DNA of 64,000 bases from Ruminococcus sp. (GCA_017519415.1 JAFWSI010000063.1:17866-81865), one strand, 5' to 3'; counted from the first letter of the stretch, positions 49,909-58,100 are shown. Made by a program: numbers and translations. The notes: a model not told the origin generated them from the letters alone.

Positions 49909-50430
49909 ATGGAAAAGACATTGGCAGCATTATCTGCTGTTGTATTGCTGCTGGGGTGCTTTGCGGGCTGCGGCAGCAGCGAGAAGAAGCACAGGGCCAT
50001 GCCACAGATAATATTTATGTATTCGGGGAGCTTTGAGGGCACGCGCAGGGCGCAGTTCTGCGACTGCGAGGGAAGGTACTACGAGGTGCTGTCCGACGAC
50101 GTGAAGAAGATGAGCCTCAACGAGCTCATGGACAGCTATTCCGCAGGGCGGCTGGATAAGGACATAAGGCTCGACCGCACCTTTGACAGGGACGCCATAG
50201 AAAACGAGTATATCAAGCTTTGCAGGGCCTCGGACAGCGGCGAGACAAAGCTTGATTATCCTGAGGAGCTGCCTGCCGTGGAGGCTCCCGAGCACAACTG
50301 GTCGGGGATATGTTATAACGACAGGGGCGAGCTTGTGATAGTCCCCCTGCACAGGAACACCCGCATGACCAACATATATTCCGAAAGCGAGGACATAAAC
50401 AGTATCTACAAATGGTTCGCAATGAAATGA
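49909..50430 (+). CDS. Small lipoprotein of unknown function
   Basis: 173 residues. Signal peptide with lipobox CFAGC (Cys near 21). The mature part contains FCDCEGRYYEVLSDDVKKMS and a closing domain with GICYNDRGELVIVPLH. It is acidic with several Cys and no repeats. I do not recognise a family. GGGGTGATC precedes the ATG weakly. The CIRCE element begins four bases after the stop codon. Confidence 0.75.
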   Translation: MEKTLAALSAVVLLLGCFAGCGSSEKKHRAMPQIIFMYSGSFEGTRRAQFCDCEGRYYEVLSDDVKKMSLNELMDSYSAGRLDKDIRLDRTFDRDAIENEYIKLCRASDSGETKLDYPEELPAVEAPEHNWSGICYNDRGELVIVPLHRNTRMTNIYSESEDINSIYKWFAMK

Positions 50431-50433
50431 AAA

Positions 50434-50460
50434 TTAGCACTCTCGATATGAGAGTGCTAA
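50434..50460. promoter_or_regulatory. CIRCE element (HrcA operator) upstream of hsp20
   Basis: TTAGCACTC, nine bases, GAGTGCTAA: an exact match to the known CIRCE consensus bound by the heat-shock repressor HrcA. It is about 180 bp upstream of the hsp20 start and may double as a hairpin ending the preceding lipoprotein message. Confidence 0.92.
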
Positions 50461-50547
50461 TTTTCATTATACTGTCACAGAATCTTGATATTCCTTTCAA
50501 AAACGGGCGTTAATATATAGACAATGAAAGGAAAGGGAGCGATACCG

Positions 50548-50586
50548 ATGGAAAGTACATATTATGAGGAAAACTGCATAGGATAA
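50548..50586 (+). CDS. Possible 12-residue leader peptide before hsp20
   Basis: ATG with GGGAG eight bases upstream encodes MESTYYEENCIG and stops. It may be a translated leader, or chance. An in-frame ATG at 50524 without a site would add eight residues. Confidence 0.2.
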   Translation: MESTYYEENCIG

Positions 50587-50643
50587 ATATGAAAGCCCGC
50601 AGATACGGCGGGCGGAATAAAATATCGTTTGGAGGTATGATTT

Positions 50644-51069
50644 ATGTATGGACTTACACCTTTCGGCGGCACAGGCTTTGATCTGTGGAACGCATTCAAT
50701 GACTTTGACAAGAGCTTTTTCGGCGGAAAGATGCCGCTGAACAACTGCAAGACAGACATCCGCGACGAGGGAGACAAATATGTTCTTGAATCGGAGCTGC
50801 CCGGCTTCGAGAAGGAGGACATAAAGCTCGATATTAACGGAACACAGCTGACTATCGCAGCTGAGCACAGCACAAACAATGACGAGAAGGACGACAAGGG
50901 CAATTATATCCGCCGCGAGCGCACCTTCGGTTCTTACAAAAGAAGCTTCGACATCGGCGATACGGATACGGAAGCTATCAGCGCAGAGTACAGGAACGGT
51001 ATCCTGACAATAGAGCTGCCGAAGAAGGCTCCCGAAGCTCCCGTATCAAAGAGACTTGAGATAAAATAA
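50644..51069 (+). CDS. Small heat-shock protein, Hsp20/alpha-crystallin family
   Basis: 141 residues. Chaperone holding unfolded proteins. The alpha-crystallin domain includes YVLESELPGFEKEDIKLDI, then ERTFGSYKRSFDIG, and the C-terminal GILTIELPKK followed by an I-x-I/V-like tail. GGAGG precedes the ATG. The CIRCE element upstream predicts repression by HrcA and induction on heat or protein stress. Confidence 0.94.
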   Translation: MYGLTPFGGTGFDLWNAFNDFDKSFFGGKMPLNNCKTDIRDEGDKYVLESELPGFEKEDIKLDINGTQLTIAAEHSTNNDEKDDKGNYIRRERTFGSYKRSFDIGDTDTEAISAEYRNGILTIELPKKAPEAPVSKRLEIK

Positions 51070-51099
51070 GGCATCATGCCGTTTGAATATGCTCCCCCT

Positions 51100-51125
51100 A
51101 TCCCCGCTTCGGCGGGGATTTTTGT
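51100..51125 (+). terminator. Terminator of hsp20
   Basis: ATCCCCGC-ttcg-GCGGGGAT followed by TTTTTG; a very stable tetraloop hairpin. Confidence 0.88.
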
Positions 51126-51199
51126 TTATGCAGGATTAACATCCGGTGTGGTTTATTTCTGTAAAAATGCACAAAATCCGGAGCTGTTAAAAATTTGTC

Positions 51200-51228
51200 T
51201 TCACTTTTCCCGTAAAATATGTTATAAT
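51200..51228 (+). promoter_or_regulatory. Promoter of iorA
   Basis: TTCACT (51200-51205), 17 bp, TATAAT (51223-51228). The -10 box lies inside a perfect palindrome (51222-51249). Confidence 0.55.
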
Positions 51229-51249
51229 GTTCGTAACCGAACATTATAA
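51222..51249. promoter_or_regulatory. Palindromic operator candidate overlapping the iorA -10 box
   Basis: TTATAATGTTCG-taac-CGAACATTATAA, a perfect 12+12 inverted repeat. The half CGAACATTATA recurs near 55883 before paaK. Confidence 0.6.
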
Positions 51250-51307
51250 ATGATTTAAATGTCCTTGCGGATACGCAGATCGCGGATCTGCTCCCCGCAA
51301 TCGGACG

Positions 51308-51341
51308 ATTATAACATAACGCTTCGCTTATATGTTATAAT
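51308..51341. promoter_or_regulatory. Second palindrome in the iorA leader
   Basis: ATTATAACATA and TATGTTATAAT (11-bp arms) around ACGCTTCGCTTA. The right arm contains a TATAAT. Between the two palindromes, TTGCGG/CCGCAA with GCAGATC/GATCTGC forms a hairpin (51263-51298). Confidence 0.5.
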
Positions 51342-51448
51342 GCTATTATGAGTACCTGTGCAAATACGGCGGAGATACCTCATACACTGACGATATTGAC
51401 AGGCAGGGAACTGCCTGCTGCATAAATCAAGAAAGGAAAATACATAAA

Positions 51449-53179
51449 ATGAAGAAACTTATGCTTGGAAACGAAGCCTTCGCAAGAGGCTTATACGAGG
51501 CAGGCTGCCGCGTAGTATCGAGCTATCCCGGAACTCCCTCCACGGAGATCACCGAGGAGGTGGCAAAGTACGACGAGGTCTACGCAGAGTGGGCGCCCAA
51601 TGAGAAGGTAGCCATGGAGACAGCTCTCGGAGCTTCTATCGCAGGTGCAAGAAGCTTCTGCGGAATGAAGCACGTTGGTCTCAACGTAGCCGCAGATCCG
51701 CTCTATACGGCAGGATATACAGGCGTAAACGCAGGCATGGTCATTGCAGTTGCCGACGATCAGGGTATGCACTCCTCTCAGAACGAGCAGGACAGCCGTC
51801 ACCACGCTATCGCTTCAAAGGTACCAATGATTGAGCCCTCGGACTCAACGGAATGTAAGGAGTTTGTCAAGCTCGCCTTCGAGCTTTCGGAGCAGTTCGA
51901 CGCTCCATTTATAGTAAGAATGTCCACAAGAGTCGCTCATTCCCAGAGCATAGTTGAAATGGAGGACCGTCAGGAGCTCCCGCTCAGGGACTATGAAAAG
52001 ACTCCCAGCAAGTTCGTTATGATGCCCGCATACGCAAAGGGCAGACACGTATTCGTTGAGGAGCGCACAAGAAAGCTCACTGAGTATGCCGAGACATCTC
52101 CCCTCAACCGTGTGGAGCTTTCCGACAAGGCTGAGTTCGGCGTTATCACCAACGGCGCCGCATATCAGTACGTAAAGGAGGCACTGGGCGACAGGGCTTC
52201 CGTGCTGAAGCTGGGCATGGTAAATCCTCTTCCCGTAAAGCTGATACAGGACTTCGCAAAGAAGTTTGAGCAGGTATACGTTATCGAGGAGCTTGACGGC
52301 ATAATCGAGGCACACTGCCGCAATATCGGCGTAAACAACGTAAAGGGCAAGGAGATATTCGGCTACATAGGAGAGCTTCCCCAGTCCGTCATCGCAGAGA
52401 AGCTTTTCGGCGAGAAGAAGGACTTTGTTGCTCTCGAAGACGAGATACCCGTTCGTCCTCCTGTTATGTGCGCAGGATGTCCCCACAGAGGACTGTTCTA
52501 CTGCCTGAAGAAGCTGGGCGTGACCGTATCGGGCGACATCGGCTGCTACACTCTCGGCGCAGCTGCTCCCCTGAACGCTATCGACACCACTATCTGCATG
52601 GGAGCTTCTATCTCAGGTCTCCACGGCTTCAACAAGGCAAGGGGAACGGAGTCCGAGCACAAGAGCGTTGCGGTTATCGGCGATTCCACCTTCATGCACA
52701 GCGGCATGACAGGACTTGTGAATATCGCCTACAATAATTCAAATTCCACAGTCATCATACTTGACAACTCCATCACGGGCATGACAGGCCACCAGCAGAA
52801 CCCCACCACAGGCAAGAACCTCAAGGGCGATCCTGCTGCGGCAGTCAACCTCGAGGAGCTCTGCAAGGCTATCGGCATCAAGCGCGTAAGAGTTACAGAC
52901 CCATACAAGCTTGCGGAGACAGAGGCAGCTATAAAGGAGGAGCTTGCTGCGGACGAGGCTTCGGTAATTATTTCCCGCCGTCCCTGCGCACTTCTCAAGT
53001 ACGTAAAGCACAATCCGCCTCTCAAGGTAAATACTGACAAGTGCGTAGGCTGCAAGATGTGCATGAAGCTGGGATGTCCCGCTATATCCATGCGCGGCGG
53101 CAAGGCAGTCATCGACCACACTCTCTGCGTAGGCTGCGGCATCTGTCAGGAGCAGTGCAAGGTAGGAGCTATCCAGTAA
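51449..53179 (+). CDS. iorA: Indolepyruvate:ferredoxin oxidoreductase, alpha subunit
   Basis: Thiamine-diphosphate enzyme that interconverts aryl-pyruvates and aryl-acetyl-CoA with ferredoxin. 576 residues: N-terminal pyrimidine domain (LGNEAFARGLYEAGC, SSYPGTPSTEITEEVA), middle domain, TPP-binding region with GDIGCYTLG and GDSTFMHSGMTG, and a C-terminal ferredoxin domain with two [4Fe-4S] motifs (KCVGCKMCMKLGCP; LCVGCGICQEQC). The beta subunit is 2 kb downstream, separated by three genes, instead of directly adjacent as usual. Two palindromes in the leader suggest tight control. Confidence 0.95.
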   Translation: MKKLMLGNEAFARGLYEAGCRVVSSYPGTPSTEITEEVAKYDEVYAEWAPNEKVAMETALGASIAGARSFCGMKHVGLNVAADPLYTAGYTGVNAGMVIAVADDQGMHSSQNEQDSRHHAIASKVPMIEPSDSTECKEFVKLAFELSEQFDAPFIVRMSTRVAHSQSIVEMEDRQELPLRDYEKTPSKFVMMPAYAKGRHVFVEERTRKLTEYAETSPLNRVELSDKAEFGVITNGAAYQYVKEALGDRASVLKLGMVNPLPVKLIQDFAKKFEQVYVIEELDGIIEAHCRNIGVNNVKGKEIFGYIGELPQSVIAEKLFGEKKDFVALEDEIPVRPPVMCAGCPHRGLFYCLKKLGVTVSGDIGCYTLGAAAPLNAIDTTICMGASISGLHGFNKARGTESEHKSVAVIGDSTFMHSGMTGLVNIAYNNSNSTVIILDNSITGMTGHQQNPTTGKNLKGDPAAAVNLEELCKAIGIKRVRVTDPYKLAETEAAIKEELAADEASVIISRRPCALLKYVKHNPPLKVNTDKCVGCKMCMKLGCPAISMRGGKAVIDHTLCVGCGICQEQCKVGAIQ

Positions 53180-53267
53180 GCACATTCAAGGCTTTGAATA
53201 AAAGCTCCTAAGACGGGGGGCGGAGGCTCTCCGCTCAGGAGCTATTCAGTAAGCAATCGAATAATTA

Positions 53268-53390
53268 GTAGGGGAGCCCGCCCTCGGGCTCCCGTGAGTG
53301 ATCAGAGCTAAGTAGGGGACGGCGTCCTCGACGTCCCATATGCGTCGCCCTCGGCGTTCTATATGCGGCGTCCTTGACGTTACATACATA
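53268..53390. repeat. TAGGGG-type intergenic repeats after iorA
   Basis: Units start at 53268 (GTAGGGGAGCCCGCCCTCGG) and 53312 (GTAGGGGACGGCGTCCTCGA), followed by degenerate copies of GTCGCCCTCGGCGTTC and GCGGCGTCCTTGACGTT. Same family as at 4581, 49012 and 55702. Confidence 0.65.
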
Positions 53391-53427
53391 CAAACAATAT
53401 AACGGCGCACTAAAACGGGGTATAACT

Positions 53428-53634
53428 ATGAAAATCAGAACTATATACTGTCCCTACTGCAATATACTCATGGAGTATACGGGGACTTACAGAATACAGC
53501 TTGGCGGAATCAACACTATTTTGCTTCATAGGCTTCCCACAAGTATTTACGAATGTCCGAGGTGCGGAAAGCTTGAATTTTTCAGATTTAAGAAAACAAA
53601 GAGGAAAAAAGATGATACAGTTACCCATATATGA
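53428..53634 (+). CDS. Small zinc-ribbon protein
   Basis: 68 residues with two knuckles, YCPYCNILMEYTG and YECPRCGKLEFF, separated by about 33 residues, plus a basic tail (KTKRKK). Such ribbons bind zinc; the partner is unknown. The end overlaps the next gene by 23 bp, so the two are likely co-translated. The ribosome-binding site is weak (CGGGG). Confidence 0.72.
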   Translation: MKIRTIYCPYCNILMEYTGTYRIQLGGINTILLHRLPTSIYECPRCGKLEFFRFKKTKRKKDDTVTHI

Positions 53635-54004
53635 GGAGTTCGCCCACTGGCTGGACTATCTTCTCGAAAACAACGATATGCCCGAGGAAACAAAGGCATT
53701 CTGCTTCAATCTCTATGAGGAGTCCGACGAGGATCACATCTACGGCATACAGCTCATAGCCGCAGGTGAGTTCGATCCGGAGGATAAAGAAGGCGAATGG
53801 GCCTGCGAAGAGGTATGGAGCAGCGGCGAGAACATCTTCACCGTTGACACCTCCGACGAGGAGGATACAGGCTGGGCACACGCCCGGGATCTGTTCAGGG
53901 AAATGGTCGAGGAGTACCTTGCCAACGGCAGCTATGCCGGTATATTAAAGGGGGTCAGGGGAATCGCTATAGGTTTTGTAGACGGTGACCTTGAAATTAT
54001 ATAA
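53612..54004 (+). CDS. Acidic conserved unknown protein
   Basis: 130 residues, strongly acidic (EESDEDHIYG, DTSDEEDTGW). It contains FAHWLDYLLENNDMPEE and GEFDPEDKEGEWACEEVW. No signal peptide or membrane helix. The start is at 53612 with AGAGGA upstream; the frame is open further up but overlaps the ribbon gene. I do not recognise it. Confidence 0.72.
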   Translation: MIQLPIYEEFAHWLDYLLENNDMPEETKAFCFNLYEESDEDHIYGIQLIAAGEFDPEDKEGEWACEEVWSSGENIFTVDTSDEEDTGWAHARDLFREMVEEYLANGSYAGILKGVRGIAIGFVDGDLEII

Positions 54005-54027
54005 TGGTATCAGGGAGGATATGAAAA

Positions 54028-55080
54028 ATGGACGATCTTATGAATGACCTTTACGGAGCCTCCTCCGCCGGAGGAAATGCTCAGAACGGGAGCGAAGCTC
54101 CCGGGACAGGGCAGGGGACGGCTTCTTCAAACGCCGACGCCATGGGGTACAGCAGCGACGATTATACCTATGATCCGCGGCGTACATACGGCGGCAGTCC
54201 CGACCGCTATGCGGCTTCGCGCAGCAATTACGGACAGCAGTCCGCAAACTACGGCGGCTCGCAGAACGGCTACGGCCAGCAGTCCGCAAACTACGGCAGC
54301 TCGCAGAACGGCTACGGCCAGCAGTCCGCAAACTACGGCAGCTCGCAGAACGGCTACGGCCAGCAGTCCGCAAACTACGGCAGCTCGCAGAACGGCTACG
54401 GCCAGCAGCCCGCAAACTACGGCAATGCACAGAACAGCTACGGTCAGCGCTCCGCAGGCTACGGAGATACGCAGCCTTCAGACAGCGGCTACAGCACCAC
54501 CCCCGATTTCTGGGGCACGGAGAGCACACTTGAAAGCAAGAACTCCGATTTCATGACATCAGTCCTCGGCGTTCTCGGAGCTGCAATAGGTGCTGTTCCG
54601 GGATTTTTCCTGATAATGGGACTTGCAAGGTTCGGAATTATCGCTTCCCTCTGCGGTGCGGCACTGGCAGCGGGTACCTTCTTCGGCTTCTATATAGCCA
54701 CCCGCAACAGCAGACCCACGGATAAGCAGAAAACGGTGATATGTATCGCAGTCATGGCTCTTGCGGTATTCTTTGCGGTGAGAATATCATGGACCTACAA
54801 GCTCAGGGACGTGCTCATCATCTCAAGGAGCTACACCGATTCGATAATTGCGTCCAACGATCAGTATTCAAACGTTACCGCCGAGAGCATAGATCAGGGC
54901 TATAATATACTGTTCGGCTTTTCCGAGCCCACCTATTCCAACTGCTCGGCGAACTTCAGCAAGATACTTACCAACCTGAATCTAAAAGGGAAATTCGCCC
55001 TTTCGCTGCTGGAAAACTACGTCTTCTGCGCACTGGGAGGCTTCTGGCTGCTTTCAAAGTTTGGCAAGAGCAAATTCTGA
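54028..55080 (+). CDS. Membrane protein with prion-like Gly/Tyr/Gln/Asn tandem repeat
   Basis: 350 residues. About 1-65 is a Gly/Ser/Asp-rich tail; about 66-150 holds tandem copies of a 13-residue repeat NYGSSQNGYGQQSA-like; the rest is a membrane domain with helices at about 176-197, 202-226, 231-250 and 330-348. The repeat is disordered and rich in Tyr, Gly, Gln, Ser and Asn, like the low-complexity domains of FUS-type proteins that phase-separate. The repeat is also nearly exact at DNA level (54241-54420), so copy number can vary. AGGGAGG precedes the ATG. It lies between iorA and iorB; no known family. Confidence 0.8.
   Translation: MDDLMNDLYGASSAGGNAQNGSEAPGTGQGTASSNADAMGYSSDDYTYDPRRTYGGSPDRYAASRSNYGQQSANYGGSQNGYGQQSANYGSSQNGYGQQSANYGSSQNGYGQQSANYGSSQNGYGQQPANYGNAQNSYGQRSAGYGDTQPSDSGYSTTPDFWGTESTLESKNSDFMTSVLGVLGAAIGAVPGFFLIMGLARFGIIASLCGAALAAGTFFGFYIATRNSRPTDKQKTVICIAVMALAVFFAVRISWTYKLRDVLIISRSYTDSIIASNDQYSNVTAESIDQGYNILFGFSEPTYSNCSANFSKILTNLNLKGKFALSLLENYVFCALGGFWLLSKFGKSKF
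54235..54450 (+). repeat. 39-bp tandem repeat coding for the prion-like domain
   Basis: Near-exact copies of a 39-bp unit (ending TACGGCCAGCAGTCCGCAAA) at about 54253, 54292, 54331 and 54370, with decayed flanking copies. Confidence 0.85.
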
Positions 55081-55109
55081 GCAAAAACAACATTAAGGAG
55101 TAATATATA

Positions 55110-55685
55110 ATGGAAACTAAATCAATTATGATAGTCGGAGTCGGCGGACAGGGTTCGTTGCTCGCTTCGAGACTTCTGGGTAATGTGCTTCTCGCACAGG
55201 GTTATGACGTAAAGGTCAGCGAGGTACACGGAATGTCACAGAGAGGCGGCTCTGTTGTAACATACGTAAAGTACGGCGAGAAGGTATATTCTCCCGTTAT
55301 CGAGAAGGGAGAGGCTGACGCCGTTATTTCCTTCGAGCTGCTGGAGGCGGCAAGATGTCTCCCTTATCTGAAAAAGGGCGGCAAGCTCATCACCTCAACA
55401 CAGCAGATAGACCCCATGCCTGTTATCACGGGAGCTGCAAAGTATCCCGAGAATCTCGTTGAGAAGCTTCAGGCTGCGGGAGCCGAGCTGGTGGCAGTTG
55501 ATGCGCTTTCACTTGCCGAGCAGGCAGGTACTGCCAAGGCATCAAATGTAGTGCTCATGGGTGTACTTGCTTCACGCATGGACTATCCCGACGAGCTGTG
55601 GCAGAAAGCACTGGAGCAGTGCGTACCGCCCAAGTTCCTCGACCTCAACAGGAAGGCCTTCGAGCTGGGTAAAGCAGCTAAGTAA
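55110..55685 (+). CDS. iorB: Indolepyruvate:ferredoxin oxidoreductase, beta subunit
   Basis: 191 residues, the gamma-like domain of 2-oxoacid:ferredoxin oxidoreductases. IMIVGVGGQGSLLASRLLGN at the N-terminus, KVSEVHGMSQRGGSVVTYVKYG, and ADAVISFELLEAARCLPYL are diagnostic. It pairs with IorA to act on indolepyruvate or phenylpyruvate. AAGGAG precedes the ATG. It lies upstream of paaK, separated by a repeat-rich gap. Confidence 0.94.
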   Translation: METKSIMIVGVGGQGSLLASRLLGNVLLAQGYDVKVSEVHGMSQRGGSVVTYVKYGEKVYSPVIEKGEADAVISFELLEAARCLPYLKKGGKLITSTQQIDPMPVITGAAKYPENLVEKLQAAGAELVAVDALSLAEQAGTAKASNVVLMGVLASRMDYPDELWQKALEQCVPPKFLDLNRKAFELGKAAK

Positions 55686-55701
55686 TAGAGCTAAGAACTA
55701 T

Positions 55702-55882
55702 GTAGGGGACGCCTCCTAACAGGAGCCGCGCCCCTCTGCCCTGCGGGCATCTCCCCACACTGTGGGGAGTCACCCTCGGCGTCCCGTTGGCACGGGTTTA
55801 TTATATCGGACTTATGTGGGCATCAGCCCCTACACAAAGATATCGGACGATTATTCGGGCGGAGAATATCCGCCCCTACACG
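55702..55882. repeat. TAGGGG-type repeats between iorB and paaK
   Basis: One unit reads rightward at 55702 (GTAGGGGACGCCTCC). Two read leftward, ending AGCCCCTACAC near 55836 and ATCCGCCCCTACAC near 55880. Inverted arrangement of the same family as at 49012. Confidence 0.6.
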
Positions 55883-55933
55883 CGAACATTATATCATAAC
55901 ATAACAAATCCATAAATAAGGAGTCGAAGTCCA

Positions 55934-57241
55934 ATGGAAAAGTATTGGAACAAAGAGATCGAATGTATGTCCCGTGAGGACATGAAAAAGCTTCAGGACG
56001 AGCGTCTCGTTGCACAGGTAAAGCACGTTTATGAAAACGTTAAGTACTACCGCGATCTCATGGACGAAAAGGGCGTAAAGCCCGAGGACATCAGGGGCAC
56101 CGACGATCTTCACAAGCTGCCGTTTCTCAGCAAGGCCGATCTCAGAGAGGCTTATCCTTACGGACTTCTTGCAAAGCCGCTGAGCGACTGTGTAAGGATC
56201 CATTCTACCAGCGGCACCACAGGCAAAAGAGTAGTTGCGTTCTACACTCAGAACGACGTTGATATGTGGGAGGACTGCTGCGCAAGAGCGATCACCGCGG
56301 CAGGCGGCACAGAGGACGACATTGTTCAGGTAGCCTACGGCTACGGACTGTTCACGGGCGGTATGGGACTTCACGGCGGCTCCCACAAGGTAGGCTGTCT
56401 TACTCTTCCCATGAGCTCGGGAAATACCGAGAGGCAGATACAGTTCATGCGCGATCTGGGTGCTACCATACTCTGCTGTACTCCGTCATATGCTGCGTAT
56501 ATCGGCGAAACTCTCGGCGAAATGGGACTTACCCCCGACGATATCAAGCTCAAGGCAGGTATCTTCGGAGCAGAGCCCTGGACCGAGGAGATGCGCCGCT
56601 CCATCGAGAAGTCGCTGGGCATAAAGGCCTATGACATCTTCGGACTTACAGAGTCCAGCGGTCCCGGCGTGGCATTTGAATGCTCTGAGCAGAGCGGAAT
56701 GCATATCAACGAGGACAACTTCATACCCGAGATAATCGATCCCGAAACGGGAGAGGTGCTTCCCGAGGGCGAGGTGGGAGAGCTGGTATTCACAAGCATA
56801 ACCAAGGAAGCCTTTCCGCTTCTCCGCTACCGTACCCGCGACCTCTGCAAGCTCAGCAGGAAGAAGTGCTCCTGCGGACGTACTCTCATAAAAATGGCCA
56901 AGCCTATGGGCAGAAGCGACGATATGATGATAATCCGCGGAGTAAACGTATTCCCGTCACAGATAGAGACCGTTCTCATCGAGCAGGGCTATTCTCCCAA
57001 CTATCTCATAGAGGTTGACCGCGTGAACAATTCGGATACTCTCGACATCAGCGTTGAGATGAATCCAGACCAGTTCTCGGATAAGGTAAAGGATATGCAG
57101 AAGCAGGAGAGAGAACTTGCGGGAGCTATGAAGACCATGCTCGGCATAAGCCCCAAGGTGCATCTCGTATCGCCGAAGTCCATAACAAGAAGCGAGGGCA
57201 AGGCGGTAAGAGTCATAGACAGAAGAAAGCTGCATGATTAA
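55934..57241 (+). CDS. paaK: Phenylacetate-CoA ligase (aryl-acetate activating)
   Basis: 435 residues. ATP-dependent formation of phenylacetyl-CoA or a related aryl-acetyl-CoA. Adenylate-forming motifs: IHSTSGTTGKRVVAFYT (P-loop), YDIFGLTESSGPGVAFEC, and the C-terminal lid RSDDMMIIRGVNVFPSQIE. Together with IorA/IorB this gives a route aryl-acetate to aryl-acetyl-CoA to aryl-pyruvate. CGAACATTATATCATAACATAA upstream resembles the palindrome halves of iorA. AAGGAG precedes the ATG. Confidence 0.93.
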   Translation: MEKYWNKEIECMSREDMKKLQDERLVAQVKHVYENVKYYRDLMDEKGVKPEDIRGTDDLHKLPFLSKADLREAYPYGLLAKPLSDCVRIHSTSGTTGKRVVAFYTQNDVDMWEDCCARAITAAGGTEDDIVQVAYGYGLFTGGMGLHGGSHKVGCLTLPMSSGNTERQIQFMRDLGATILCCTPSYAAYIGETLGEMGLTPDDIKLKAGIFGAEPWTEEMRRSIEKSLGIKAYDIFGLTESSGPGVAFECSEQSGMHINEDNFIPEIIDPETGEVLPEGEVGELVFTSITKEAFPLLRYRTRDLCKLSRKKCSCGRTLIKMAKPMGRSDDMMIIRGVNVFPSQIETVLIEQGYSPNYLIEVDRVNNSDTLDISVEMNPDQFSDKVKDMQKQERELAGAMKTMLGISPKVHLVSPKSITRSEGKAVRVIDRRKLHD

Positions 57242-57304
57242 GGAGCTTCCCGGAGGGAAGCAGTTCAGAGGGGATAAACAGATTATTTTTAAGGAGGATC
57301 ATTT

Positions 57305-57547
57305 ATGAAGATCAAATTATTTTCCACAAACTATATGCCCGAGAAGGAGAAGTATCAGAGATTTGACGCCTTCGAGAACGAACTCAATCAGTTTATTTCA
57401 GGCGTTGACGTTATCGACATCAAGTTCAGTACCTCCTCGGGACTCTGTCACGATGCACAGACCCATGTAAACGAATACGTTGACGAGCTTTCTGTCCTTG
57501 TCATGTATGAGGACAAGCCCAAGGCTGCGGCAAAGAAGAAGGCCTGA
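57305..57547 (+). CDS. Cse60-like small protein
   Basis: 80 residues. The start MKIKLFSTNYMPEKEKYQRFDAFENELNQF and VIDIKFSTSSGLCHDAQ resemble the sporulation protein Cse60 family (small, unknown role); the tail is Ala/Lys-rich. It sits between paaK and the ACT gene with AAGGAGG before the ATG, so it belongs to the aryl-acetate unit. Whether it has any spore role here is unknown. Confidence 0.7.
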   Translation: MKIKLFSTNYMPEKEKYQRFDAFENELNQFISGVDVIDIKFSTSSGLCHDAQTHVNEYVDELSVLVMYEDKPKAAAKKKA

Positions 57548-57588
57548 GACCTTGCGGCATATCACAGGCACAGAGGAGGAATACAGTA

Positions 57589-58023
57589 ATGTCAAATGTA
57601 AGACAGATCTCAGTTTTTGTAGATAACAAGCCACACCAGGCAGCAGGAGTAATGCGTATCATCAAGGAGAGCGGAGTTAACCTCAGAGCCCTCAGCCTTG
57701 CGGATACTGCCGATTTCGGCATAATCAGGCTCATCGCCAACGATACCGAAAAGACGGTGGATATACTCAAGGCGGCCTCGTACGCGGTAAACGTGACGGA
57801 GGTGCTGGCAATTTCAATACCCGATACTCCCGGACAGCTCAGCCGCGTTCTTGACGCGCTGGGTCAGGATAATGTAAATGTAGAGTATATGTACTCATTC
57901 CTCGGAACTTCCGACAGAGCTGTATCCTTTGTTATCCGCGTAGACGACAATGCCCAGGCTTCGGAAGCCCTGAACAGGTGCGGTATTATTCAGCTTACCG
58001 AAAATGATATTGCCGAAATGTGA
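57589..58023 (+). CDS. Tandem ACT-domain protein
   Basis: 144 residues of two ACT domains: QISVFVDNKPHQAAGVMRII (first, N-terminal) and VLAISIPDTPGQLSRVLDAL (second). ACT domains bind amino acids. Such genes often follow ior-paaK sets in Clostridia, where they may sense aromatic amino acids; that role is inferred. Last gene of the unit; the DNA after it contains no clear terminator but a new promoter at 58071. Confidence 0.9.
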   Translation: MSNVRQISVFVDNKPHQAAGVMRIIKESGVNLRALSLADTADFGIIRLIANDTEKTVDILKAASYAVNVTEVLAISIPDTPGQLSRVLDALGQDNVNVEYMYSFLGTSDRAVSFVIRVDDNAQASEALNRCGIIQLTENDIAEM

Positions 58024-58070
58024 GTTTTGTACAAATAAGTTCGCAGTTTTTAAATTTATTTTGAAAACGC

Positions 58071-58100
58071 TTGACAGAAATCCTGTTGGTGTTGTATAAT
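58071..58100 (+). promoter_or_regulatory. Promoter of the zinc-ribbon gene
   Basis: TTGACA (58071-58076), 18 bp, TATAAT (58095-58100). Confidence 0.7.

Noticed and set aside
50430-50462. Ordinary terminator after the small lipoprotein gene
   Set aside because: The arms and nine-base spacer match CIRCE exactly, so operator is the primary call, though it may also end the message.
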